The translations under genes and the position numbers were made by a program. From NCBI RefSeq assembly GCF_004212635.1, contig NZ_PSRT01000051.1, forward strand, positions 1 through 55,371: a stretch of DNA of 55,371 nt, in the 5' to 3' direction. This DNA comes from Bradyrhizobium genosp. SA-3 (GTDB lineage Bacteria > Pseudomonadota > Alphaproteobacteria > Rhizobiales > Xanthobacteraceae). The notes beneath the pieces are model-generated. The model was not told the origin of the DNA. It saw only the letters and a program-made list of their open reading frames with translations, and did no database searches. Below, piece by piece: positions 42,421-50,717 of this stretch (position 1 is the stretch's first letter; each line of letters opens with the position of its first letter).

Positions 42421-43932
42421 GTGAACCGCCGGCAAGTTCTTCGCGCATCGGCTGCCTTCTCGGCCGCCACCATGCTGCTGCGTGCAGCGAAGGCTCAGAC
42501 GGGCTCCGCCCCGCCATTCAGCCCGTCCTACGTGCGCGAGCTTGCCCGCGCCCTTGCCGCGAAATCATTCGAGCCTCCGGACGAGAAGCTGCCGGACGCA
42601 CTGAAGAATCTCAACTACGATCAATACCGATCAATTCGCTTCACGCCTGAGAAGGCGTTGTGGCGTGATGAGAAGCTACCGTTCGAAGTGCAATTTTTTC
42701 ACCGCGGCTTTTTCTACAAGAACCGGGTCGAGATTTTTCAGGTGGTGAACGGGAGCTTCATGCCGATCCCGTATCGGCGCGACGACTTCTCGTTCGGTGA
42801 GGGTCTCGGACAATGGCCGGATGTCGACATCGGGTTTAGCGGATTCCGCATTCACGCTCCGATCAACAGGCCGGATTACTACGATGAAGTTTGTGTGTTC
42901 CTGGGCGCCAGTTACTTCCGAGCAGTCGCGAAAGGACTGACGTATGGCCTGTCCGCGCGCGGACTAGCGATCGATACCGGCGAGAGCAAGGGCGAAGAGT
43001 TCCCGGTATTCAAGGCTTTCTGGCTGGAGAAGCCGGCGCCGAATGCCTCTTCCATCGTGGTACACGCGCTGCTGGACAGCAAGAGTGCGGCCGCAAGCTA
43101 CCGATTCACGATCCGGCCCGGCCAAAGCACAGTTTTCGACGTCGAGATGGCCCTCTATCCGCGGGTAGACATCGAGCATGCCGGGCTGGCGCCTATGACC
43201 AGCATGTTCTACTTCGGGCCGAACGATCGCAAAGATTTTGACGATTTCCGCCCCGCGGTTCACGACTCGGATGGACTTGCGATCTTCAACGGCAGAGGTG
43301 AGCAACTCTGGCGCCCCCTGAACAATCCGCACGATCTGCAGGTCAGCAGCTTTGCCGATGTCAATCCGGGCGGCTTCGGCCTGATGCAGCGGGAGAGGAA
43401 TTTCATCGCCTATCAGGATCTCGAATCCAGCTTCGAAAAGCGCCCAAGCCTATGGTTCGAGCCGATCGGAGATTGGGGCGAAGGAGCGGTGAAATTGTTC
43501 GAGATACCTACCAAGGAGGAGGTCCACGACAACATCGCAGCGCTCTGGCAACCCAAGCAGCCGCTGACAGCCAGAAGCGAACACATCTTCACCTATCGGC
43601 TGCACTGGGGGCAGGACGGCCCCAAACCGGAGGCCCTCGCACGGTTCACGCGAACGGGGATCGGAAGCCGGGGTGACGATAGCAAATTGTTCGTGCTGGA
43701 ACTGATGGGGGACCGACTCAAAGGCATCGATGCCAAGACCATCAAAGGCGTGGTGACCGCTGCAAAAGCCGAAGTCAGCAACATCGTCACGCAACCTAAT
43801 CCCATGACAGGTGGATGGCGTCTGAGCTTCCAATGCTCGGTCAAGAAGCAAGCCGCAATCGAATTGCGAGCTTTCCTGGCGCAAAACGAAGTGCCAGTCT
43901 CCGAAGTGTGGACCTATCGATGGACGCCCTGA
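42421..43932 (+). CDS. opgG: Glucan biosynthesis protein G (OpgG/MdoG family), periplasmic
   Basis: Periplasmic protein needed for synthesis of osmoregulated periplasmic glucans, probably shaping branches on the nascent beta-glucan. The 503-residue length is typical. The N-terminus MNRRQVLRASAAFSAA...KAQT is Tat-like (twin Arg) or Sec with cleavage near residue 25. Family motifs: RSIRFTPEKALWRDEKLPFE, FFHRGFFYKNRVEI, FGEGLGQWPDVDIGFSGFR, GASYFRAVAKGLTYGLSARG, FGLMQRERNFIAYQDLE and IGDWGEGAVKLFEIPT. GTG start with GGGAG upstream. It overlaps opgH by 13 bases. The DNA is much lower in GC than its neighbours. Confidence 0.95.
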   Translation: MNRRQVLRASAAFSAATMLLRAAKAQTGSAPPFSPSYVRELARALAAKSFEPPDEKLPDALKNLNYDQYRSIRFTPEKALWRDEKLPFEVQFFHRGFFYKNRVEIFQVVNGSFMPIPYRRDDFSFGEGLGQWPDVDIGFSGFRIHAPINRPDYYDEVCVFLGASYFRAVAKGLTYGLSARGLAIDTGESKGEEFPVFKAFWLEKPAPNASSIVVHALLDSKSAAASYRFTIRPGQSTVFDVEMALYPRVDIEHAGLAPMTSMFYFGPNDRKDFDDFRPAVHDSDGLAIFNGRGEQLWRPLNNPHDLQVSSFADVNPGGFGLMQRERNFIAYQDLESSFEKRPSLWFEPIGDWGEGAVKLFEIPTKEEVHDNIAALWQPKQPLTARSEHIFTYRLHWGQDGPKPEALARFTRTGIGSRGDDSKLFVLELMGDRLKGIDAKTIKGVVTAAKAEVSNIVTQPNPMTGGWRLSFQCSVKKQAAIELRAFLAQNEVPVSEVWTYRWTP

Positions 43933-46088
43933 GACCGTCGCCGACGCCTTCGCCGAACGCCCCTGGCAGCCCATTTCTGCCGCCGGAAAGTCCGCTGCCG
44001 ATGCTGCCTTGCCGGCTGGATCGCGCGACTGAAGCTAACCGGTCGCCGGTGCATTCGGGTACCACTTTGATGGTTCGCCGCGTCTTTATTTTTGTCGGCA
44101 CTGGGGTGCTGACGCTTGCGGGCGGCTACGGCATGTATGACGTGGTGAAAGTTGGCGGCGTAACCTTTCTCGAGGCGGTGCTGCTCGGGTTTTTCCTCGT
44201 GCTGCTCGCATGGGTCGCGCTCTCCTTCATGTCCGCGCTCGCCGGATTTTTCGTGCTGCTCACGCGCAGCCGGCCTTTTCTGCCGATCGATGCGACGGGC
44301 TCACTGCCTCCTGTCACCTCGCGCACAGCCATGCTGCTACCCACCTATAATGAGGACCCGCATCATCTCATGGCGCGGCTACGCGCTATGTATGAATCAG
44401 TTCAAGCGACCGGATATGGGGACCAGTTCGACTGGTTTTTACTGAGCGATACGACCGACCCCGACATCTGGATTCGTGAAGAGATGACGTTCATTCGGCT
44501 GCGCCACGCCTCCGGCGCCGCTCGGCTGTACTACCGGCATCGCTCCAATAACATCGCGCGCAAGTCCGGCAATATCGCCGACTGGGTCATGAAGTTTGGG
44601 GCGGCCTATGATCACATGATCGTTCTCGACGCGGACAGCCTCATGGAAGGCGACACAATAGTTCGCCTTGTCCACGCGATGGAGTCCCATCCCGCTGCTG
44701 CGCTGATCCAGACGCAGCCGGTCATCGTCAACGCGCGCACAATGTTCAGTAGGCTGCAGCAATTCTCGGGGCGTGTTTACGGCCCCATCATTGCAGCCGG
44801 CAATGCCTGGTGGCACGGTGGCGACAGCAATTACTGGGGCCATAACGCCATCATCCGGGTGCGGGCGTTCGCTGCGGAGGCCGGCCTGCCGGAGCTGAGC
44901 GGCCGTAAGCCTTTCGGGGGTCACATCTTAAGCCATGATTTTGTCGAGGCCGCGTTGATGCGCCGCGCGGGCTGGGCAATCTATCTGGCACCGGCCCTCG
45001 GCGGCAGCTTCGAAGAAGCCCCGCCCTCACTACTGGACTTTGCGGCAAGAGATCGTCGCTGGTGCCAGGGTAACCTTCAGCATCTCGCGGTGTTGCCCGC
45101 GCGCGGGCTACACTGGGTGTCGCGGCTGCATTTGCTTACAGGCATCGGCTCCTATGTCACCGCGCCCCTGTGGTTTCTATTCCTGGTACTCGGCCTGCTG
45201 ATTGCACTGCAGGCGCACTTCATCCGACCGGAATATTTTCCCAAAGGCTTCAGTTTGTTTCCGACCTGGCCGCAACAGGACCCGGTGCTTGCCGCCCAGA
45301 TCTTTGCAGCGACAATGGGACTTCTGATCCTGCCGAAGCTGCTGGCCTATCTGGTGCTGATCGGCAATCGAAGAGAGCGGATCGGATTCGCAGGGAGTCC
45401 TCGCGTATTGGCCGGCGTCGTTTGCGAGACATTTCTTACGGCTTTGATCGCTCCGTGCATGATGATCCTCCAGACCAAGGCCGTGTTTGAAATTCTAGCT
45501 GGCCGGGACGCGGGCTGGCAGGTGCAGCGCCGAAGCGATGGCTACCTGGCTCGAAGCGAAATCTATCGCAAGCTCGCCGGCCCCACGCTCTGCGGATTGG
45601 CCCTGTTGCTCAGTGCCTACTCGGTCTCTCTGCCGCTGCTGCTTTGGATGTCGCCTGTCGTGCTGGGTCTTCTGCTTTCAATCCCGTTGGGTCTCATGAC
45701 GTCTGCACGACTGAAGAAGCCCGGACTTTTTGCCACGCCGGAAACCAACGACCCGCCCGCTGTAGTGCTCCGTGCAAACGAACTCGCCGCATCTGAGCCA
45801 ACAGCGATAGCCGGGGCCCTGCACCAGCTCAGCCAGGATCCGGAACTGCTAGGCCAGCATTTGGGATCGCTATCGCTTGCCAGGCCGCGCAAATTTGGCA
45901 CTGTCGACGTGCCTTTGGCGACGGCAACCACCAAGCTCGAGGAATGCGAAAGCTTGGAGGATGCAGCCGCATGGCTCGAAAGGCCGGAATTGCGCGCCGT
46001 TCTTGGCCATCCCACGCTGCTCCAGAGGGTCCTTGAGATGCCTCGCGCAGGTAACGATAGGGAGCCCAGTATTTGGGGTCGTCGGTAG
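43920..46088 (+). CDS. opgH: Glucosyltransferase OpgH/MdoH, inner membrane
   Basis: Family 2 glucosyltransferase that polymerises and exports the beta-1,2-glucan backbone of periplasmic glucans from UDP-glucose. The 722-residue protein has a cytoplasmic Pro-rich N-terminus, two membrane helices near residues 50-100, the GT2 domain with MLLPTYNEDPHHLMAR, IVLDADSLMEGD (DxD) and the RDRRWCQGNLQH QxxRW-type motif, and four to six C-terminal helices. The ATG at 43920 lies inside the opgG end (13-base overlap), so the two are cotranslated. Confidence 0.93.
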   Translation: MDALRPSPTPSPNAPGSPFLPPESPLPMLPCRLDRATEANRSPVHSGTTLMVRRVFIFVGTGVLTLAGGYGMYDVVKVGGVTFLEAVLLGFFLVLLAWVALSFMSALAGFFVLLTRSRPFLPIDATGSLPPVTSRTAMLLPTYNEDPHHLMARLRAMYESVQATGYGDQFDWFLLSDTTDPDIWIREEMTFIRLRHASGAARLYYRHRSNNIARKSGNIADWVMKFGAAYDHMIVLDADSLMEGDTIVRLVHAMESHPAAALIQTQPVIVNARTMFSRLQQFSGRVYGPIIAAGNAWWHGGDSNYWGHNAIIRVRAFAAEAGLPELSGRKPFGGHILSHDFVEAALMRRAGWAIYLAPALGGSFEEAPPSLLDFAARDRRWCQGNLQHLAVLPARGLHWVSRLHLLTGIGSYVTAPLWFLFLVLGLLIALQAHFIRPEYFPKGFSLFPTWPQQDPVLAAQIFAATMGLLILPKLLAYLVLIGNRRERIGFAGSPRVLAGVVCETFLTALIAPCMMILQTKAVFEILAGRDAGWQVQRRSDGYLARSEIYRKLAGPTLCGLALLLSAYSVSLPLLLWMSPVVLGLLLSIPLGLMTSARLKKPGLFATPETNDPPAVVLRANELAASEPTAIAGALHQLSQDPELLGQHLGSLSLARPRKFGTVDVPLATATTKLEECESLEDAAAWLERPELRAVLGHPTLLQRVLEMPRAGNDREPSIWGRR

Positions 46089-46112
46089 AGTGCTCGCGCA
46101 AGCAGGACGCGC

Positions 46113-46139
46113 TCTGCATTGCTTCGCTGCGCAATGACC
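46113..46139. repeat. Fragment of the CGTCATTGCGAGG-family repeat
   Basis: GCATTGCTTCGCTGCGCAATGACC resembles the mirrored end of the element at 19441-19590 in shortened form. Too short for more than a tentative call. Confidence 0.4.
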
Positions 46140-46281
46140 AAGCCACCGGTCGGCGTTCTGGCCGCCATCGATGGCTTCGCGGATCCGGCGGCTCCCAATG
46201 CCGGAACGGGCGGTCAGCGTTCACCCAGCCGCCGTGCCGATGGCGCGAGCCTGGTTCGTCGCGAAGGTTCACTCCAGCACC

Positions 46282-46404
46282 TTATTCCAGGAAGTAGACG
46301 CTCGTAACCAACACGGCGATCAGTACGGCACAACCAAGCAATGCAACGGTAAAGCAGATACGTGCTGGGATTGAATACGCGTCAAAGTGCGGCTGCTCGA
46401 TCAT
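46282..46404 (-). CDS. Small single-pass membrane peptide, 40 aa
   Basis: Found by reading the minus strand downstream of opgH. The ATG at 46404 has a strong GAGGAGG eight bases upstream. The 40 residues are MIEQPHFDAYSIPARI, then a hydrophobic helix (CFTVALLGCAVLIAVLVTSV) ending YFLE. It is convergent with opgH and lies 122 bases after the start-distal side of the cyclase gene, so it may be transcribed with neither. Function unknown to me. Confidence 0.7.
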   Translation of the reverse strand: MIEQPHFDAYSIPARICFTVALLGCAVLIAVLVTSVYFLE

Positions 46405-46525
46405 GCCACGCCTCCTCTCACCATCTGGCGGGAGCGCGATCATTAATCTCGGCAGCCTAGCCCTGTGGAACTTCGGTTAAAAGTCAACTGTACTGACGCA
46501 TCGGCCGCCTGGTGGCGGATCCCGG

Positions 46526-48262
46526 TTATTCGGGAAGACCTGAAGCGCGCATCGCTTCGATGAGGGGTGTTGCGAGCACCGGCACGCAGCCGATGGCGGA
46601 GCACTGACCATTGCTGCTGAAATTGGGTTGAAGTTGCATCACGCGCTCGGCGGCTGCGTTCGCATCTTCCATTCGTCCGAGTTTGGCAAGCGACGCTGCC
46701 AGAAACATGTGCGAGACGCTGAAACCTGGTTTGCTGCGAATGGCCCGTTGCGCTGCCGCCGCGGCATCTTCATAGCGTCCGCGAAGAAAATGACCCATGC
46801 AGATGCCATGCAGCGCTGCGGTAATCCACGGATCGAATGGACTAAGGCGGATACCCCGCTCGCCCCATTCGATGGCACGCTCGGCTTCCCCTCCCCAGCC
46901 CAAGATCAACGCGCCCCAGGAATAGGCCCACGCCGCCGACGGGGAAATTGCCAGGGCGGCCTCGAACGTTTCCAGAGCCAAGACACGGTCATGTTCGACG
47001 AGACCGATAGCGATTGCGGCGTAGACGAGTGCCGGGGCATCGTCGGGGCCAAGCGCCACTGCAGTATGCGCGTGCCTTATCGCGGCCGTGCGATTGCCTT
47101 CACGCCTTCCCGCTCGGAGATATAGTATTTCATTGCAAAAGGCCGTCTGGCCGTGCGCGAGCGCGTAGTTCGGCTCGAGTAGAAGTGCGCGCTCGAGAAG
47201 TGGCACTGCCTGCGACGCGCCCTCCGGCATCCCGGTATCCACCAGCGGCGTCGCACGTAACACGAGGTCGTAGGCGTCGAGATTATCAGGTCGCTTGCGC
47301 TTCGCCCGTTCAATTTCGGCCTGACGCACGCTGGGCTCGATCGCGGCGACAGTGCTCACGGTAATTTCGTCCTGCAAGGCAAAGATGTCGTCGACGGCGC
47401 GGTCGTAGCGATCTGCCCAGATATGGGCCCTGGTCTCTGCATCAATCAGCTGCGCTGTGATCCGTACGCGGTCGGCCACCCGTCGCACGCTGCCTTCCAA
47501 CACGTAACGAACGCCCAGTTCGCGTCCAACCTGCCTGATGTCAACGGACCGCCCCTTATAGGTAAAGGTCGAATTGCGGGCGATCACGAACAGCCATTTG
47601 AAGCGGGACAGCGCAGTGATGATGTCCTCCACCATGCCATCGGCGAAGTACTCCTGTTCCGGGTCACCGGACATATTCTGAAACGGGAGAACCGCGATTG
47701 AAGGTTTGTCGGGCAATGACAGCAGTCGATTGCTCTCCGCAGTCGCTGGCTTCGCATTGGCAAGCTTGACTCCATATAGTCGAACCGCCCGATCGATGTT
47801 CTTCAGCGATCGTTCGCCTAGATCATCGAACTCGAATGTCGTTTTTCCCCTGACTTGTTCGAACGCACTTCCCGACAAGCACACGCCGCCCGGCGCGCAC
47901 TCGTTCTCAACGCGTGCGGCCACATTCACGCCATCACCAAAGATGTCGTTTTCGTCGCTGATAATGTCGCCGATGTTGATGCCGATGCGAAAGGCAATCT
48001 GTCCTTCCCGGCCGGCCATCTTCTCTTGAACGGCCATGGCGCAAGTAACCGCGTCGACAGCGCTGGCGAATTCGACCAGGAGGCCATCGCCAGTCGTCTT
48101 GACGATCCTGCCCTTGTGCTCCGCAATGGCTGGATCGACGATTTCGCGGCGGATGACCTTAAGGGCTTCGAGCGTGCCGACCTCATCGGCGCCCATTAAC
48201 CGCGAATAACCGGCAACGTCCGCTGCCAGCACCGCCGCTAATCGTCTCTCAACGCGCGCCAT
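46526..48262 (-). CDS. Class III adenylate/guanylate cyclase with TPR C-terminal region
   Basis: A 578-residue protein. The N-terminal cyclase domain (~1-170) has the metal-binding Asp15 (AVLAADVAGYSRLM) and Asp59 (KTTGDGLLVEF, where the Lys fits ATP as substrate), plus FRIGINIGDII and FGDGVNVAARVE. The middle has a TolB-like fold (IAVLPFQNMSGDPEQEYFADG; VRYVLEGSVRR). The rest is TPR repeats (ALLLEPNYALAHGQTA; GIRLSPFDPW; GKLGRMEDAN-like). Soluble, no membrane segments. This architecture is common and multi-copy in Bradyrhizobium. Start could instead be GTG 48274. Confidence 0.92.
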   Translation of the reverse strand: MARVERRLAAVLAADVAGYSRLMGADEVGTLEALKVIRREIVDPAIAEHKGRIVKTTGDGLLVEFASAVDAVTCAMAVQEKMAGREGQIAFRIGINIGDIISDENDIFGDGVNVAARVENECAPGGVCLSGSAFEQVRGKTTFEFDDLGERSLKNIDRAVRLYGVKLANAKPATAESNRLLSLPDKPSIAVLPFQNMSGDPEQEYFADGMVEDIITALSRFKWLFVIARNSTFTYKGRSVDIRQVGRELGVRYVLEGSVRRVADRVRITAQLIDAETRAHIWADRYDRAVDDIFALQDEITVSTVAAIEPSVRQAEIERAKRKRPDNLDAYDLVLRATPLVDTGMPEGASQAVPLLERALLLEPNYALAHGQTAFCNEILYLRAGRREGNRTAAIRHAHTAVALGPDDAPALVYAAIAIGLVEHDRVLALETFEAALAISPSAAWAYSWGALILGWGGEAERAIEWGERGIRLSPFDPWITAALHGICMGHFLRGRYEDAAAAAQRAIRSKPGFSVSHMFLAASLAKLGRMEDANAAAERVMQLQPNFSSNGQCSAIGCVPVLATPLIEAMRASGLPE

Positions 48263-48433
48263 AGCCACCGCCACCCTGCCAGTTTGGAATTAATATAGCA
48301 GGATGAACATCTTCCGTCCCAGCCGGACGAAGGGCTGGGGTCTGGACGCCGCGCCAGGTCGGCTTCGGGGGCACGAGCGGCTATTCGCGGCCAAGCGGCG
48401 AGACGCTTGCTTGGCGCTTACGAACGCCCCTCG

Positions 48434-49666
48434 CTACGCCGCCTTCAACACCGGCGGCTGCGACGGCCGGATCAGCGCGAACGCCACCTGCACGATGCCG
48501 CCGGCGAGGCCCAGTGCCACGCCGATGCGCCAGGCCATGGTGTAGGAGCCGAGCGCGTCGTAGAGCAGCCCTCCACCGTACGCGCCGAGGAAACTGCCGA
48601 TCTGGTGGCTCATGAAGGCGAGGCCCTGGATCATCGCCTGCCAGCGCAGGCCGAACATCTCGGCGACCGCGCCCGCGACCAGCGGGCCCACGCCCATCCA
48701 CAAAAAGCCCATTATCGCGCCGAACAGCAGCGTCGAGAACGACGTCGCCGGCAGCATGAAATACCAGGCGAGCGCGAGCGAGCGCAGGATGTAGATCGCG
48801 CCCAGCAACGCCAGCTTGTTCCAGCGCTGCCCGGCCCAGCCGAAGAACAGCGAGCCCAGCACGTTGAAGCCACCGATCATGCCGAGCGTCTGCGCGCTCA
48901 GCATCGGGTCGAGGCCGCAGATCGCCAGATACGACGGCAGATGCGTGGTGAGGAACACCAGCTGCATGCCGCAGACGAGATAGGCGCAGGTCATCACCAC
49001 GAAGGATGCATTGCCGAACGCGGTCCGCGCCGCGATCGCGGCGGTGGCATCATCGATTTCGTCGGCGGCTGGCTTGGGAAGCGGGATCTGGTCGACGCGC
49101 CCGGCATACCAGGCGGCGGGGATCATCAGCACCGACATGACGACGAAGCCGGCAAGGCCAATGCGCCAGCCAAAGCCCTCGTTAAGTATCTGCCCGATCG
49201 GCGCCGACAGCAGCGCGCCGAGCGAGCCCGCACCGGAGACGATGCCGAGCACGGTCGAGCGCACCGTCTCAGGCACCGCGCGTGCCGCCACCGACATCGC
49301 GATCGCAGCCGCCGTGCAGGCCAGCGAGGTGCCGATCAGAACGCCGGCGCCGATCATGATGCTGACAAGCCCGTTGGCCGTCGCCATCAGCGCAAGGCCG
49401 ACGATGTACATCAGCGCGCCCACGATCATGATCGGGCGAAAGCCGTAGCGCTCGGTCATGGCGCCGGCGAGCGGCTGGAGAAAGCCCCAGGCGAGGTTTT
49501 GCACGGCCAGCGCCAGTGTGAAATCCGACACCGAGATGTGGATGTCATGCGTCAGCGGTTGCAGGAAGATGCCGAGCGACTGCCGCAGCCCCATGCTCAG
49601 CGTCAGCATGATCGAGGCGCCGATCAGGATGGGCAAGGTCGGACGCAGAACCTGCAATAGGGGCAT
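48434..49666 (-). CDS. MFS-family transporter
   Basis: A 410-residue twelve-helix major facilitator: IMLTLSMGLRQSLGIFLQPL, motif A-like GAMTERYGFRPIMIVGAL between helices 2 and 3, and GFNVLGSLFFGWAGQRWNKL in the second half. The architecture resembles the oxalate/formate and monocarboxylate antiporter branch; substrate unknown. Divergent from the tetR gene with a palindromic operator between them, so it is probably a regulated exporter. Confidence 0.93.
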   Translation of the reverse strand: MPLLQVLRPTLPILIGASIMLTLSMGLRQSLGIFLQPLTHDIHISVSDFTLALAVQNLAWGFLQPLAGAMTERYGFRPIMIVGALMYIVGLALMATANGLVSIMIGAGVLIGTSLACTAAAIAMSVAARAVPETVRSTVLGIVSGAGSLGALLSAPIGQILNEGFGWRIGLAGFVVMSVLMIPAAWYAGRVDQIPLPKPAADEIDDATAAIAARTAFGNASFVVMTCAYLVCGMQLVFLTTHLPSYLAICGLDPMLSAQTLGMIGGFNVLGSLFFGWAGQRWNKLALLGAIYILRSLALAWYFMLPATSFSTLLFGAIMGFLWMGVGPLVAGAVAEMFGLRWQAMIQGLAFMSHQIGSFLGAYGGGLLYDALGSYTMAWRIGVALGLAGGIVQVAFALIRPSQPPVLKAA

Positions 49667-49727
49667 TTTTCTTCTCCCTTTTGGGCACGGCGCGAAAGCC
49701 GCCGTCTGCTCTTGCCGTTGATTTTGG

Positions 49728-49745
49728 GTACACAGACCTGTGTAC
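49728..49745. promoter_or_regulatory. Perfect palindrome, likely TetR operator
   Basis: GTACACAG-AC-CTGTGTAC: two 8-bp arms with a 2-base centre, located in the 97-base gap between the divergent MFS and TetR genes, 18 bases before the TetR ATG at 49764 and 61 bases before the MFS ATG. Size and placement fit a TetR-dimer operator that would shut off both genes. Confidence 0.8.
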
Positions 49746-49763
49746 TTAGGCTATAAAGGGCCG

Positions 49764-50411
49764 ATGCTGTCAAGCGAACAGGACGCGCGCTACCGCATGG
49801 CTCCCCCGCCCGCCCCACAGACGATGAAAGAGCGGATCCTCGAGACCGCCGACAAGCTGTTCTATCTGCAAGGCATTCGCGCCATCGGCGTCGACACCAT
49901 CGCGGCCGAGATCGGCATCAGTAAGCGCACGCTTTACAACCACTTTCCGTCCAAGGATGCGCTGATCGCGGCTTACCTCGAGCGCCGCTTCGTAGCTCAG
50001 CGCCCCTCAGACAAGCCGCCGGCTGAGCAGATTCTTGCGACGTTCGATTCGCTGGAGCGACGCTTCGCCGCCAAGGATTTTCGCGGCTGCCCGTTCGTGA
50101 ATGCGGTCGCCGAGCTCGGGCCTTCCGACCGCGCCGTGAAGAAGATCGCAATCGCCTTCAAGGAAAGCCGCCGCGTCTGGTTTCGCGATCGCCTGAACGA
50201 GCTCGGCGTTGCCGATGCCGACGCGCTCGCAACGCAGCTCGTGCTGCTCGTCGACGGCTCCATCGCCCAGGACCTCGTCCGCGACGATCCGGCGATGGCC
50301 AGGGCGGCAAAGGAAGCGGCAAAGGTGCTGCTGCGCAATGCGGGGGTGGATGTGGGGGATGGGACGAAGGCGAAGGCGGCGAAAGGACGCAAGCCCGCGC
50401 CACAATCTTGA
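49764..50411 (+). CDS. TetR-family transcriptional regulator
   Basis: A 215-residue regulator. The N-terminal HTH is MKERILETADKLFYLQGIRA, then DTIAAEIGISKRTLYNHFPS, matching TetR/AcrR. The ligand domain (FRGCPFVNAVAELGPSD) has the CPFVN-type motif of the TetR subgroup with C-terminal domain TetR_C_36-like. A Lys/Ala-rich tail ends the protein. ATG 49764 is preceded by AAAGGG; an upstream GTG at 49740 would start inside the palindrome and is less likely. Autoregulation through the operator is inferred. Confidence 0.93.
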   Translation: MLSSEQDARYRMAPPPAPQTMKERILETADKLFYLQGIRAIGVDTIAAEIGISKRTLYNHFPSKDALIAAYLERRFVAQRPSDKPPAEQILATFDSLERRFAAKDFRGCPFVNAVAELGPSDRAVKKIAIAFKESRRVWFRDRLNELGVADADALATQLVLLVDGSIAQDLVRDDPAMARAAKEAAKVLLRNAGVDVGDGTKAKAAKGRKPAPQS

Positions 50412-50717
50412 CTGTCGTCCCGGCGGAGGCCGGGACCCATAGCCACAGGCAGATGTTTGGCGAAGACTCGGAGTTACCAGTTCGCACCATAACCCCTCCC
50501 TGGGGTTATGGGTCCCGGCCTCCGCCGGGACGACACCAAGTGTGTGGGCCTGATATTCGTCCCACTAACCAATCCTAGCAGAATGCTCCTGTTTTGCCCG
50601 ACGTGTCAAATGGCGCTGCCGCCAGCGCAAACCGCCCTGCTCCTCACCTAAGCCATTGATCCGGCTACCGCCGGCTACTGTGCATGGGGTTGTTTTCGCA
50701 CTTTTTGTACCGGCAGC
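50412..50717. other. Intergenic region between tetR and pleD
   Basis: About 306 bases between convergent genes: a palindromic repeat at 50413-50535, then about 180 bases with nothing recognisable, possibly the pleD 3' end region. Confidence 0.5.
50413..50535. repeat. Intergenic palindromic repeat, TGTCGTCCCGGCGGAGGCC family
   Basis: TGTCGTCCCGGCGGAGGCC followed by GGGACCCATA at the start, and TATGGGTCCC then GGCCTCCGCCGGGACGACA at the end, are perfect inverted repeats. The centre (TAACCCCTCCCTGGGGTTA) is another small hairpin. Between convergent tetR and pleD. Confidence 0.9.

Noticed and set aside
46526..48262. Lower-GC block as a complete integrated element
   Set aside because: No integrase, transposase, att duplication or tRNA boundary is visible; base composition alone does not prove a mobile element.
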